DNA of 64,000 nucleotides from JAHIKV01 sp963733145 (GTDB lineage Bacteria; Planctomycetota; Planctomycetia; Pirellulales; Thermoguttaceae). Position numbers and translations under genes: made by a program. Within the stretch, counting starts at the first letter, position 1. The number at the start of each line of letters is the position of its first letter. Where the stretch lies: contig CAVTCJ010000005.1 of assembly GCA_963733145.1 (NCBI GenBank), forward strand, positions 372,001 to 436,000. Reading direction: 5' to 3'. Positions 26,261 through 34,943 of this stretch are shown here, piece by piece. The notes below the pieces were generated by a model. That model was not told the DNA's origin, made no database searches, and worked only from the letters and a program-made list of their open reading frames with translations.

Positions 26261-27136
26261 ATGAACCTCGTTGGCAAGATATTTGTCGTGTTGATTTTCG
26301 TGATGAGCCTGGTGTTTATGTCGTTCGCCATGGCGGTCTACGCGACGCACCGGAACTGGCGCGAAGTCGTCATGCTCACTCCCGAACAGGTTTCGCCCGG
26401 CAAGGTAGTCGGCTTAAAGTATCAGTTGCAGGAGCAGGAGAAACAGAACGCTGATCTGAAGAATCAACGGGATCAGGCCATAAAGGACTTGCAGACGGAA
26501 AAGGACAGCAAGGTCCGCGCCCTGTCCTCGTTGGAAACTGAACGGAACGATTTGCGCGAGGAAGTGCGAAGATACCAAGCCTCAGAAGCCCAATTGGAGA
26601 AGGACAAACGCGACGCGGTGACGGCCATGAACGCCACCCAGAAAATGGCCGCCGACTATCGCACGGAGGCCGAAAAATTACGAAAGCAGAGTATTGAAGC
26701 CCTGCAGGACCGCGACGCCCATTTCAAGGAAGTCGTCCGCCTGACCGACGAATTGCACCAGGCCGTGAACGAGAAGGAGCAACTCCGCAAGCGGATGGAA
26801 GACCTGAGCAAGGACCTCGTCAAGGCCCGCGACGCCCTGCGATACTTCGACATCGACGAAAACAGCGATTATAAGAGCAAAACGGCGCCGAAGGTGGACG
26901 GCGTCGTCCTCGCCACTCCGGGCGAGGGCCTGGTGGAAATCTCCATCGGCTCAGACGACGGGCTCCGCAAGGGGCATAAGCTGGAAGTCTATCGCATTTC
27001 GGGCGGAGTGAGCACCTACGTCGGCCGAATCGAAGTGGTCAGCACCAAGCCGGACCGCTCCGTCTGCAAAGTTGATCCGAAGTTCCAAAACAGCCGCATC
27101 ATGGAGGGAGATCGTGTCGCCTCCAAAATCGACTAA
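26261..27136 (+). CDS. Membrane-anchored coiled-coil protein, unknown function
   Basis: A 291-residue protein with an N-terminal membrane helix (IFVVLIFVMSLVFMSFAMAV), a long coiled coil (about residues 50-195, many E/K/Q/L heptads such as LEKDKRDAVTAMNATQKM), and a C-terminal beta-rich domain (about 205-291, EGLVEISIGSDDGLRKGHKL then VYRISGGVSTYVGRIEVV). The plan resembles FlgT/TolA-like or MreC-like envelope proteins with a C-terminal beta module. The MreB homologue 420 bp downstream makes a link to cell shape worth testing, but that is only an inference. A good sigma-70 promoter lies upstream. Confidence 0.7.
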   Translation: MNLVGKIFVVLIFVMSLVFMSFAMAVYATHRNWREVVMLTPEQVSPGKVVGLKYQLQEQEKQNADLKNQRDQAIKDLQTEKDSKVRALSSLETERNDLREEVRRYQASEAQLEKDKRDAVTAMNATQKMAADYRTEAEKLRKQSIEALQDRDAHFKEVVRLTDELHQAVNEKEQLRKRMEDLSKDLVKARDALRYFDIDENSDYKSKTAPKVDGVVLATPGEGLVEISIGSDDGLRKGHKLEVYRISGGVSTYVGRIEVVSTKPDRSVCKVDPKFQNSRIMEGDRVASKID

Positions 27137-27386
27137 CCCGCTCGAGACGCAGGCCCCCATGCGGCCCACCGTCTCGCACCGCAAACCGAAAGCCGACCTG
27201 TACACCATCCTGTTGGTGATGTCGCTGATCGCCGTATTGATCGCCATTCTGTTCTTGTATCTCAACATGAAGCGTTACGATTTCAAGCGCGGGCCCGGCG
27301 CGGCGGCGGCGCCCGTGCGGGCGGCGGCGAACCTGGCCTGGACGCCGGCGCCACGCCAACTTGATGCGTTTAATCGGTTGGCCTGA
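27114..27386 (+). CDS. Small single-pass membrane protein
   Basis: A 90-residue protein from a GTG at 27114 that overlaps the end of the previous gene by 23 bp and has GGAGGGAG just upstream. One membrane helix (TILLVMSLIAVLIAILFLYL) follows a basic N-terminus (VSHRKPKADLY). The C-terminus is alanine- and proline-rich (GPGAAAAPVRAAANLAW). It is translationally coupled to the coiled-coil membrane protein and probably acts with it. No family is recognised. Confidence 0.65.
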   Translation: MSPPKSTNPLETQAPMRPTVSHRKPKADLYTILLVMSLIAVLIAILFLYLNMKRYDFKRGPGAAAAPVRAAANLAWTPAPRQLDAFNRLA

Positions 27387-27455
27387 GTCCGGCGCGTTAT
27401 CGGCACCAATAGTTGCAAAACGGAAGCTAATCGACGTGGAATAACCATAAACTTT

Positions 27456-27521
27456 GTTTAGCGGCCGTCGGCACGACGGCCTGCGCCGCCAAGGAGGCCG
27501 TCGTACCGACGGCCGCTAAAC
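27456..27521. repeat. Palindromic element, family D
   Basis: GTTTAGCGGCCGTCGGCACG pairs with TACCGACGGCCGCTAAAC. It lies 38 bp upstream of the mreB-like gene. Confidence 0.9.
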
Positions 27522-27558
27522 GGCCAATCGCCATTCTCCAATCCATAGCCGAGCACGG

Positions 27559-28608
27559 ATGCTCCAAAACCTGCTGAACCACTTCCGTTGCGACCTGGCC
27601 GTCGATCTGGGAACGGTCAATACGGTAATCTGTCTGGTCGGCGAGGGGGTGGTGCTCAACGAGCCTTCGGTGGTCGCCGTCGAGCGCGGCCGGGGCAAGA
27701 TCCTTTCCGGCGGTTGCGCGGTGGGCCATCTGGCCAAGCAGATGGAAGGCCGCACGCCCCAGCGAATTTCCGTGGTCCGTCCCTTGCAGGACGGCGTGAT
27801 CGCCGATTTCGAGCTGTGTGAGGCGATGCTGCGGTATTTCCTCCGCAAGGCGCGGCGGCCCGGCCGGTGGCTGCGGCCGCGGGTGCTGGTGGGCACGCCC
27901 GGCTGCATCACCGCGGTGGAGAAACGGGCCGTCTTCAACAGCGTCCACCGCGCCGGGGCGGGCCGGGTGTGGATCATGCCCGAACTCAAGGCCGCCTCGA
28001 TCGGCGCCGGTTTGCCCATCGCCGAGCCGACCGCGAGCATGGTCTGCCGCTTGGGCGGCGGCACGAGCGAAGTGGCCGTGATGAGCCTGGGCGACACCGT
28101 GGCGGCCCAATCCATCCGCGTCGGCGGCGACCGCATGGACCAGGCGATCGTCGATTATCTCCGCCGCCACTACAGCCTCCGCATCGGCCCGACCTCCGCC
28201 GAACGGCTGAAGATCGACATCGGCAGCGCCTATCCGCTGGAGGAGGAACGGACGCTGGAACTGAGCGGCATCGACGCCGTCAGCGGGCTACCCCGCCGCG
28301 CCACGATCACCAGCGAGGAAATCCGCCAAGCGCTCGCCGACCCGCTGCAATCCATCGTCGAGGCGATCAAGGCCACACTGGATCATTGCAGTCCCGAGTT
28401 GGCGGCCGATCTGGTCCAAAACGGATTGGTCCTCTGTGGCGGCGGCGGGCTGCTGCGGCGGATCGACCGCTTCATCGGCGAACAAACCGGCCTGCCGGTC
28501 CGCATTGCCGCCGATCCGCTGACGGCCGTGGCCCGGGGGCTGCTGGTCTGCATGGAAGACTTCCGCCACTGGCGGCACTGGATGCGTTCGAGCGAAGAGG
28601 ACGTGTGA
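27559..28608 (+). CDS. mreB: MreB-like actin homologue, divergent
   Basis: A 349-residue actin-fold protein. Phosphate loop 1 is intact (LAVDLGTVNTVICLVG). VRPLQDGVIADFELCEAMLR, PRVLVGTPGCITAVEKRAV, IGAGLPIAEPTASMV and LCGGGGLLRRIDRFI all match MreB. The second phosphate loop, normally DIGGGT, reads CRLGGGTSEVAVMS, so the usual metal/nucleotide-binding Asp is an Arg or Cys. It may bind but not hydrolyse ATP normally. The typical mreCD genes do not follow. Planctomycetes often carry extra MreB copies, and this may be one of those. Confidence 0.85.
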   Translation: MLQNLLNHFRCDLAVDLGTVNTVICLVGEGVVLNEPSVVAVERGRGKILSGGCAVGHLAKQMEGRTPQRISVVRPLQDGVIADFELCEAMLRYFLRKARRPGRWLRPRVLVGTPGCITAVEKRAVFNSVHRAGAGRVWIMPELKAASIGAGLPIAEPTASMVCRLGGGTSEVAVMSLGDTVAAQSIRVGGDRMDQAIVDYLRRHYSLRIGPTSAERLKIDIGSAYPLEEERTLELSGIDAVSGLPRRATITSEEIRQALADPLQSIVEAIKATLDHCSPELAADLVQNGLVLCGGGGLLRRIDRFIGEQTGLPVRIAADPLTAVARGLLVCMEDFRHWRHWMRSSEEDV

Positions 28609-28636
28609 GAAAGTGCCGGGCGAGATTGTATGAAAA

Positions 28637-28757
28637 CTCCCCTCTCCCTTTGGGAGAGGGGCCGGGGGTGAGGGCGGAAGCGGCGATACTAGCCGGAACA
28701 AAAATAGTTTTCCGGCGGCAGCCCTCACCCTAACCCTCTCCCAAAGGGAGAGGGGAC
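28637..28757. repeat. Palindromic element, family J
   Basis: CCCCTCTCCCTTTGGGAGAG and CTCTCCCAAAGGGAGAGGGG stand at the two ends, with GGGGTGAGGG and CCCTCACCC inside. A half copy is found in-frame in the integrase remnant at 46165-46210. Confidence 0.85.
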
Positions 28758-28773
28758 CACTGAATCCCGGAAA

Positions 28774-29331
28774 TTACCGGGGTAATTTTCGCTCGGCGCC
28801 GGGATGAGTATCGGGGCCGCCGCCCAACGGCGCCCGGAAGCGCGTCACGCTGACCAACGTCAAAGCCGCACTCTGCATTTGCCCGACGGCATACGCATTT
28901 TTGTTCCAGGGGATGGCGTAGGCCGCCACTTTGCCGCTGGTGACTTCGGCCACGTAGCACATCGCATTGCTGGGTTGCAGCCGGCTCCCTCCGGCGCGGC
29001 GCAGGTACGAAATACCGGTGACCATCAGGTATTTGGGGTTTTTCTGGGGATCGACCTGCAGGTCGGCGGCCACGTTGGCGTTGAAATAGCCGGTCCAGGT
29101 GCCCGGGCTTTTGCCCAGCACGACCGCGCGCAAGTCGCCGGTGAGAAAATCGAGGAAGTAGACGGCCTCGACGTCGTTATCGATCGGTCCGGTGGCCATG
29201 CCGAAAGTTTCGATCCGGTCGGTAGCCACGGCGTGCAGGGGCGTTTGCGGCCAGAGCCCGCCGATCAGCAACCCGCCCGCCAAGCCCAGCCCCACGACGG
29301 CCAGCCAACAAACAGTTTTCCATTTCGCCAT
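28774..29331 (-). CDS. Exported hypothetical protein (planctomycete type)
   Basis: A 185-residue protein with an N-terminal signal or anchor (VCWLAVVGLGLAGGLLIGGL). The conserved-looking core is PLHAVATDRIETFGMATGPI, then VYFLDFLTGDLRAVVLGK, NVAADLQVDPQKNPKYLMV, and YVAEVTSGKVAAYAIPWN. I recall this pattern as frequent in planctomycete genomes without a known function; a beta-propeller or quality-control role would be guesswork. It converges on the mreB homologue, separated by a family J palindrome. Confidence 0.7.
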   Translation of the reverse strand: MAKWKTVCWLAVVGLGLAGGLLIGGLWPQTPLHAVATDRIETFGMATGPIDNDVEAVYFLDFLTGDLRAVVLGKSPGTWTGYFNANVAADLQVDPQKNPKYLMVTGISYLRRAGGSRLQPSNAMCYVAEVTSGKVAAYAIPWNKNAYAVGQMQSAALTLVSVTRFRAPLGGGPDTHPGAERKLPR

Positions 29332-29692
<361 letters not shown>

Positions 29693-30874
29693 ATGGCACA
29701 GATCAACGTGGCTTTGATCGGACAGGGATTCATGGGGCGCTCCCACTCGAACGCCTGGGGGCAGGTGGCAAAGTTCTTCAAGCCGCCTCTGATCCCGGTC
29801 ATGCACACGGTATTCGGGCAGCCCGAGGAAAACCCCCGGGTCTTCGCCGACAACTGGGGCTGGAAAAACGCCGCGACCGATTGGGAGCAGCTTGTCCGCT
29901 CGCCCGAGATCGGGCTGGTCGATATCGTCACGCCAAACTACATGCACGCGCCGGTGGCCAAGGCGGCCATCGCCGCCGGCAAGCCGGTGGCTTGCGAGAA
30001 GCCGATCGCCGGCTCGCTGGCCGATGCCCGACAGATGGCCGAGGCCGCCAAGGCAGCTAATCTGAAGACCTTCGTGTGGTTCAACTATCGCCGCTGCCCG
30101 GCCGTGTCGTTGGCCCATCAGATGGTCAAGCAGGGCAAGCTGGGAACGATCCGCCACGTCCGCTCGGTCTATTTGCAGGACTGGGCCACGGAGAGCGTCC
30201 CCCTGCTGTGGCGCTTCGAGAAGCAGTGGGCCGGCTCCGGCGCCCACGGCGATCTGAACGCCCACATCGTCGACATGACCCGCTTCGTCACCGGCCAGGA
30301 GATCACCGAGGTGGCCGGGGCGATTGCCGAAACGTTCATCAAGGAGCGGACGCTGGCGTCGGGCGTGGCCGCCGGCGGCATCGCCGCCGACCGCAAAGCC
30401 GCGGACGGCAAGGGCAAAGTCACCGTCGACGACACGGTTCTCTTCCTGGCCCGCTTCTCCGGCGGAGCGGTGGCCAGCTTCGAGGCCGCCCGCCAGGCGA
30501 CCGGCAATCAGAACCGCAACTACTTCGAGATCAACGGCACGAAGGGGGCGCTGAAGTTCGACTTCGAGCGGATGAACGAGTTGCAGTATTACGACGCCAC
30601 GCTGCCCCGGGCGGTGCAGGGCTGGAGCACGATCATGTGCACCCACGGCGGCGACCATCCGTACGTGGCCAACTGGTGGCCCGATGCCCATCTCATCGGC
30701 TACGAGCACGGCTTCACCAACGAGGCCTACGACATTCTCCGCGTGCTGGCCGGCGAGGAGCCGACCGTGCCGCTTCCCGATTTCCAGGACGCATATCAAA
30801 CGCAGCGGGTGCTGGAGGCGGCGTTGATCTCCGCCGACGAGCGCCGCCCGGTCGCTTTGGAGGAAGTGAAGTAA
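29693..30874 (+). CDS. Gfo/Idh/MocA family oxidoreductase
   Basis: A 393-residue NAD(P)-dependent sugar or inositol dehydrogenase-like enzyme. The Rossmann motif is VALIGQGFMGRSHSNAW. The family motif EKP, with the catalytic Lys, appears in ACEKPIAGSLADA; HGDLNAHIVDMTRFVTG carries the C-terminal catalytic His/Asp pattern. No signal peptide is present, so it is cytoplasmic. Planctomycetes have dozens of paralogues and the substrate cannot be told. It stands alone and is followed by a family D palindrome and a terminator-like hairpin. Confidence 0.9.
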   Translation: MAQINVALIGQGFMGRSHSNAWGQVAKFFKPPLIPVMHTVFGQPEENPRVFADNWGWKNAATDWEQLVRSPEIGLVDIVTPNYMHAPVAKAAIAAGKPVACEKPIAGSLADARQMAEAAKAANLKTFVWFNYRRCPAVSLAHQMVKQGKLGTIRHVRSVYLQDWATESVPLLWRFEKQWAGSGAHGDLNAHIVDMTRFVTGQEITEVAGAIAETFIKERTLASGVAAGGIAADRKAADGKGKVTVDDTVLFLARFSGGAVASFEAARQATGNQNRNYFEINGTKGALKFDFERMNELQYYDATLPRAVQGWSTIMCTHGGDHPYVANWWPDAHLIGYEHGFTNEAYDILRVLAGEEPTVPLPDFQDAYQTQRVLEAALISADERRPVALEEVK

Positions 30875-30893
30875 TAACTGCCGATACGGCGCC

Positions 30894-30959
30894 GTTTAGC
30901 AGCCGCCGGCACGGCGGCTTGAAGTGCGATACTGGCCGTCGCGCCGACGGCCGCTAAAC
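30894..30959. repeat. Palindromic element, family D
   Basis: GTTTAGCAGCCGCCGGCACG pairs with GCGCCGACGGCCGCTAAAC, 20 bp after the oxidoreductase stop. Confidence 0.85.
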
Positions 30960-31048
30960 AGATTTTGAAATCAAACAAAGCTGAAATCTATCCCCGCGGG
31001 CCGCGAACGTCCCCTTTGCGGCTCGCAAATTGTTCGTCGCGCGACGAA

Positions 31049-31096
31049 GGGCGTCATGGGCAGAAGGACTCTGCCCATGACGCCCATGCTTTTTTT
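31049..31096 (+). terminator. Rho-independent terminator-like hairpin
   Basis: GGGCGTCATGGGCAG (31049-31063) pairs perfectly with CTGCCCATGACGCCC (31071-31085) around a 7-base loop, and a run of seven T follows at 31090-31096. It would end transcription from the oxidoreductase gene, 175 bp after its stop. Confidence 0.6.
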
Positions 31097-31116
31097 ATTC
31101 GAATCCGTTGCGGAAT

Positions 31117-31197
31117 GTAGGGTGGGACAAGTCAGCGCGGTCCCACCCTGTTTTTCGCCGTTACTGGTGGGACGGCAATGCGCTTCTCCCACCCTAC
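31117..31197. repeat. Palindromic element, family E
   Basis: GTAGGGTGGGACAAGTCAGC and CGCTTCTCCCACCCTAC arms, with some decay in the stem. Confidence 0.8.
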
Positions 31198-31215
31198 GCA
31201 ACTCAAAACCATTAT

Positions 31216-31284
31216 TGTGGCACAGCCGCCCTCGGCTGTGCGGAAGAGCGGAAGACATGCACAGCCGAGGGCGGCTGTGCCACA
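31216..31284. repeat. Palindromic element, family K
   Basis: TGTGGCACAGCCGCCCTCGG pairs perfectly with CCGAGGGCGGCTGTGCCACA over 26 bp. It lies 14 bp after the metallopeptidase gene (minus strand) and may act as its terminator. Confidence 0.85.
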
Positions 31285-31297
31285 GGCCTCCCTTTCC

Positions 31298-31986
31298 TCA
31301 ATTTCGGCTGCTGTACCGCATCACGTAGTACAGCAAGGTGAGCATCGCCTGGAGCGTGGCGGCCACGTAGGTCAAAGCCGCCGCATTGAGCACCTTCTTT
31401 ACGTAGACCAACTCCTGGTCGTTGACGATTCCCAGGCCGACCAGTTGGGCCTTCGCCCGCGAGCTGGCGTTGAACTCGACCGGCAGGTTCACCACCTGGA
31501 AAAAGACCACGGCGGCGAACAGCCCGATGCCGAGCAAAAGCAAGGGTTGAAAGTTCATAACCGCGCCGATGATAAGCAGCGAAATTCCGGCGTTGCTGCC
31601 GAAGCCGGCCAGCGGCACGGCGGCGTTGCGGACGATCAGCGGGGCATAGTTCCGGGCGTGCTGGATGGCGTGGCCCGCCTCGTGGGCGGCGATGCCCACG
31701 GAGGCCAAAGTCCGGTTCTGATAGACCTCGGAAGAGAGCCGGAGCACGTTCGCCCGCGGATCGTAGTGGTCGCTGAGTTGGCCGGGAATCTGCTCGATGG
31801 CCACGTCGTTCAACCCGGCGGAGTCGAGGATGTGCCGGGCGGCGGCCGCGCCGCTCAGCGGCGCTGCCATTCCGTTGAGCCTGGGCATAGGTCGAGTGGA
31901 TGCGGGACTGTGCCCACAGGCCCAGAAGAAACGCCGGCGCAATCATCAGACAATACAATCGGGTCGAAAATGTAATAATGCGCCAT
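31298..31986 (-). CDS. Zinc metallopeptidase, YugP-like, with two frameshifts
   Basis: A ~229-residue membrane metallopeptidase. The zinc motif is HEAGH in GIAAHEAGHAIQHARNYAP. Membrane helices include LMIAPAFLLGLWAQSR and LLLLGIGLFAAVVFFQVVNL. The C-terminus LTYVAATLQAMLTLLYYVM is typical of YugP. The true start is probably the ATG at 31986 (MAHYYIFDP) behind GGAG. Reaching LMIAPAF needs a one-base shift near 31957, and GAAAARHILDSAGL needs another near 31878. The main frame from 31298 to about 31876 is intact. Substrates are unknown. Confidence 0.85.
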
Positions 31987-32047
31987 GGATGCTGTTCTCC
32001 GGAGATTTAAGCCGTAGAGTCTATTGATCTATGATATCCCGTGCATA

Positions 32048-32601
32048 TTATACGCAGGGGGGTAGCCTTTTGTTCGCGCTGCATGTCCCTATCGGCTCTG
32101 GTTCTGGCTCCTGGCGGCGGGCGGTTTCGGCTTGTCCTTTTCCGGGGATTTGTACTTTTGGGCGTGGTTGGGGCTGCACGTTCTTTGGCGGGGGTTGGCC
32201 GTTCTCGCCGATGACCAATACCCGGCCCGAGCTGCCGAAGGTCATTATGATGCCCCCCGCTTCGGACGATTGAAGCTGAACCAAGGGTTTGCCGTCGGCG
32301 GTGAAGGTCTCCAGTACGCCGTTGTGCGATTTAGGGTCGGCCAGGGCGACGATCGCCGGCCTGCCGTTTGGGCCTACGACGAACAATTCCCGACATTCCG
32401 ACCGGCCGGATTCCAACTGGTTGCAGATTCCTTTGCCGGCCTGAAATTCGCCGCAGCGGAGCCGCCGGACGTCGATCTCACCGGCCTCCAACTTCGTCCC
32501 GAATCCGCCAATACGAGCGGGGGGGAGTATCTTGTCCCGCATCGCAATGCCGAGTGTCAAAAAGAGGATCGGATAGACAATCCATCGTTCGCGGGTTGAC
32601 A
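32048..32601 (-). CDS. Hypothetical exported protein (planctomycete type)
   Basis: A 184-residue protein starting MSTRERWIVYPILFLTLGIA, which gives one N-terminal membrane helix or signal anchor. The middle has CRELFVVGPNGRPAIVALAD followed by GVLETFTADGKPLVQLQSSE and GRVLVIGENGQ, repeated beta-strand units. The tail is rich in proline and glutamine (PPPKNVQPQPRPKVQIPGK). The frame is open far upstream but the membrane helix fixes the start at 32601. A 36 bp tandem repeat begins 13 bp upstream of the start codon. Function is unknown. Confidence 0.7.
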
Positions 32602-32613
32602 TTGCGTGTTCTC

Positions 32614-32711
32614 CCGTAGGACAGGTTGTCAACCTGTCCCCCAATACCCCGTAGGACAGGTTGACAACCTGTCCTCCAATACCCCGTAGGGCAGGTTGAC
32701 AACCTGTCCCA
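32614..32711. repeat. Tandem repeat of a 35-36 bp palindromic unit (family L)
   Basis: Three copies of CGTAGGACAGGTTGACAACC plus TGTCCTCCAATACC start at 32614, 32650 and 32685. Each unit is itself a palindrome (GGACAGGTTG / CAACCTGTCC). There are no spacers of varying sequence, so it is not a CRISPR array. It lies in the 5' region of the gene starting at 32601. Confidence 0.9.
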
Positions 32712-32825
32712 CACCTCGTGGAAGATACCGCCAAGTCGAGGACGAGGGAAGGGTAATGTGCGATTTGCGCTATTTTTTGCTTGGCGGTGCTTTCCAGGTC
32801 TCTCCCAATAAGGGATACTTGCATT

Positions 32826-33179
32826 ATGAGAGTCTTTTCGCTATTAGCATTTGTGGCGACAGTATTGTTGGGGGGGTGTTCGTCAGAGAGTGCATTCCCG
32901 TCCAAGCCGGCTTCTCGTTCAGCACAGCCCGCCGATCGGGCTTCCACGCCCCCTTCAGTTGCCGGCAAACAGCCGGTCGCCCACACGGTCAGAAAACCGG
33001 CGGTTACGGATGATCGCTCTGCGGAAAAGTCGCTGCCGGAACCTATGACGGACGATTTCGGGCTGCCGCTGGTGATCGACCTCAAAGCTCCCGAGGTCCC
33101 CAAGGAAATCCGGGGGCCGTCGCCTCCGATAAAGGAGGAGCCGAAACAGCCCCCCAAGAAATCGGGCGGCTGGTGGTAG
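32826..33179 (+). CDS. Small proline-rich lipoprotein
   Basis: A 117-residue protein with the lipobox LLGGC after a short hydrophobic signal (MRVFSLLAFVATVLLGGCSS), so it should be processed to a lipoprotein. The rest is low-complexity and rich in Pro, Ser and Lys, ending KQPPKKSGGWW. The ATG at 32826 begins the signal peptide. No family is recognised. It is divergent from the hypothetical gene at 32601. Confidence 0.65.
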   Translation: MRVFSLLAFVATVLLGGCSSESAFPSKPASRSAQPADRASTPPSVAGKQPVAHTVRKPAVTDDRSAEKSLPEPMTDDFGLPLVIDLKAPEVPKEIRGPSPPIKEEPKQPPKKSGGWW

Positions 33180-33213
33180 ACCCATCGACTTGGATATGGG
33201 GAGAGAACCGCTT

Positions 33214-33292
33214 GTTTAGCCCCGGCGTCCACGCTGGGAGAGCGGCTCTGAACCGCCGCGTAGGAGTCCCGGCGTGGACGCCGGGGCTAAAC
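33214..33292. repeat. Palindromic element, family C
   Basis: GTTTAGCCCCGGCGTCCACG pairs with CGTGGACGCCGGGGCTAAAC. Relatives are at 35610-35683 and in the tandem array 38648-38872. Confidence 0.9.
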
Positions 33293-33335
33293 GGATTTTC
33301 CCCCCGGATTGCTTAACGCCGACGTACAATTTCTC

Positions 33336-34772
33336 ATGGACGTACTGTCTTGGACGCAACTGCTGGCGGCCGGCGAACTGGTGATTCGTCTGGTCATGCT
33401 TCCGGTGATCGTGCTGCGCAAAGAGAAGCCGGCGACCTGCCTGGCGTGGCTGGCCGTGGTCTTCTTCGAGCCCTTGGTCGGGTTGGGGTTATACCTGTTG
33501 ATCGGCGAGAACCGGCTGGGGCGGCGCCGTTTGGCCCGCCGGCAGCGGCGGCGACTGCAATTGCAGGGTTCCGATTACCGGCAAGTCGAAGCTGAGCACG
33601 TCGTCGCACCGGGCGAGACGGACGATTTCAGCGTGCTGGTACGTCTGGCGGAGCACGTCGGCGGCCTGCCCGTGGTGGGCGGCAATTCGATCGCGCTGAT
33701 GTCGAAGACGGAGGAGGTCATTGAGCGGCTGATCGCCGAGATCGACGCCGCCCGGCTTCACGTCCACCTGCTGTTCTACATCTTTCAGGACGACGAGGTC
33801 GGACGCCGCGTGGCCGCGGCGCTGGTGCGGGCGGCCGGGCGGGGCGTGACCTGCCGGGTGCTGGCCGACGCGGTCGGCTCGCGGAAGCTCTTTCGCCGGC
33901 TGGCGCCGTACTTGCGTCAGCACGGCGTGCGGATACATCCGGTCCTGCCCGCCAACTTGTGGCGGCTGCCCTTCGCCCGGCTCGATCTGCGCAACCACCG
34001 CAAACTCGCCGTGATCGACGGCACGGTCGCTCTGACCGGCTCGCAAAACATCGTCGAGCCGAGTTACGGGCACAAGCGGGCGGGCGTCTGGCACGACGTC
34101 ATGGCCCGCGTCACCGGACCCGTCGTCCGCCAGCTTCAAGGCATCTTCCTGGAGGACTGGTTTTACGAGTCGGGCGAGCTGCTCGACGACCCCGCGCTGT
34201 TTCCGCCCTCGCCCGCCGACGGACGGATCGCCGTGCAGGTGGTCCCCACCGGTCCCGATCAGCCGACCGATCTGTTCCAGGACCTGATCGTCCGGGCGAT
34301 ATTTCTCGCCCGGCGGCGGGTGGTCATCACCTCGCCCTACTTCGTCCCCAACGAGGCCATGCTGCTGGCCATGCGGCTGGCGGCCCTGCGCGGCGTGCAG
34401 GTCGATCTGGTGATCCCCGAACGCAGCGACCATCGCATGGTCAACGCGGCCGGCAGCTTCTACTGCGAATACCTCATGCGCTACGGCGTGCGGGTGTTCC
34501 TGTTCCTTGAGGGCATGTTGCACTCGAAAACGCTCACCATCGACGACGAGTTGGCGATGTTCGGCTCGGCCAACTACGACATCCGCTCGTTCAGCCTGAA
34601 CTTCGAGCTGAATCTGTTCGTCCACGCCGAGGAGGCGGTCCGCCAGGTGCACGATCTGCAACAACACTACCTGACGCAGTCGCGGCAGGCGATCGTGGGC
34701 GAGTGGCCCTCGCACACCTTCGTTAGCCGGCTGAAAATGAACCTGGCCAAGCTCTTCAGCCCGCTGCTGTAA
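33336..34772 (+). CDS. cls: Cardiolipin synthase (phospholipase D family)
   Basis: A 478-residue inner-membrane enzyme that joins phosphatidylglycerol molecules to make cardiolipin. Two N-terminal helices (GELVIRLVMLPVIVLRK and TCLAWLAVVFFEPLVGLGLY) are followed by two PLD motifs: HRKLAVIDGTVALTGSQN and HSKTLTIDDELAMFGSANYD. The length is normal. The ATG at 33336 is preferred to an upstream TTG because it is the first start before the helices. It stands between a family C palindrome and a half family E element that begins 4 bp after the stop. Confidence 0.92.
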   Translation: MDVLSWTQLLAAGELVIRLVMLPVIVLRKEKPATCLAWLAVVFFEPLVGLGLYLLIGENRLGRRRLARRQRRRLQLQGSDYRQVEAEHVVAPGETDDFSVLVRLAEHVGGLPVVGGNSIALMSKTEEVIERLIAEIDAARLHVHLLFYIFQDDEVGRRVAAALVRAAGRGVTCRVLADAVGSRKLFRRLAPYLRQHGVRIHPVLPANLWRLPFARLDLRNHRKLAVIDGTVALTGSQNIVEPSYGHKRAGVWHDVMARVTGPVVRQLQGIFLEDWFYESGELLDDPALFPPSPADGRIAVQVVPTGPDQPTDLFQDLIVRAIFLARRRVVITSPYFVPNEAMLLAMRLAALRGVQVDLVIPERSDHRMVNAAGSFYCEYLMRYGVRVFLFLEGMLHSKTLTIDDELAMFGSANYDIRSFSLNFELNLFVHAEEAVRQVHDLQQHYLTQSRQAIVGEWPSHTFVSRLKMNLAKLFSPLL

Positions 34773-34775
34773 TTT

Positions 34776-34808
34776 GTAGGGTGGGACAAGCGCAGCGCGG
34801 TCCCACCA
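34776..34808. repeat. Half of a family E element
   Basis: GTAGGGTGGGACAAGCGCAG and GCGGTCCCACCA, without the second arm; it begins 4 bp after the cardiolipin synthase stop. Confidence 0.75.
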
Positions 34809-34820
34809 GCATTATTCCTC

Positions 34821-34904
34821 TATTTAGCCCCCGGTGAATACACCGGGGGCAATGCCGGGAGCACTCACCCGCCCGGCCCCCCGTGTATTCACGGGGGGCT
34901 AAAT
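34821..34904. repeat. Palindromic element, family F
   Basis: ATTTAGCCCCCGGTGAATAC pairs with GTATTCACGGGGGGCTAAAT. Confidence 0.85.
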
Positions 34905-34943
34905 GATCTGACGCCCGGCCGTACAATCAATATCCGCGCAACG

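Noticed and set aside
32614..32711. Possible CRISPR array
   Set aside because: The units are directly adjacent palindromes without distinct spacers, and there are no cas genes in the window.
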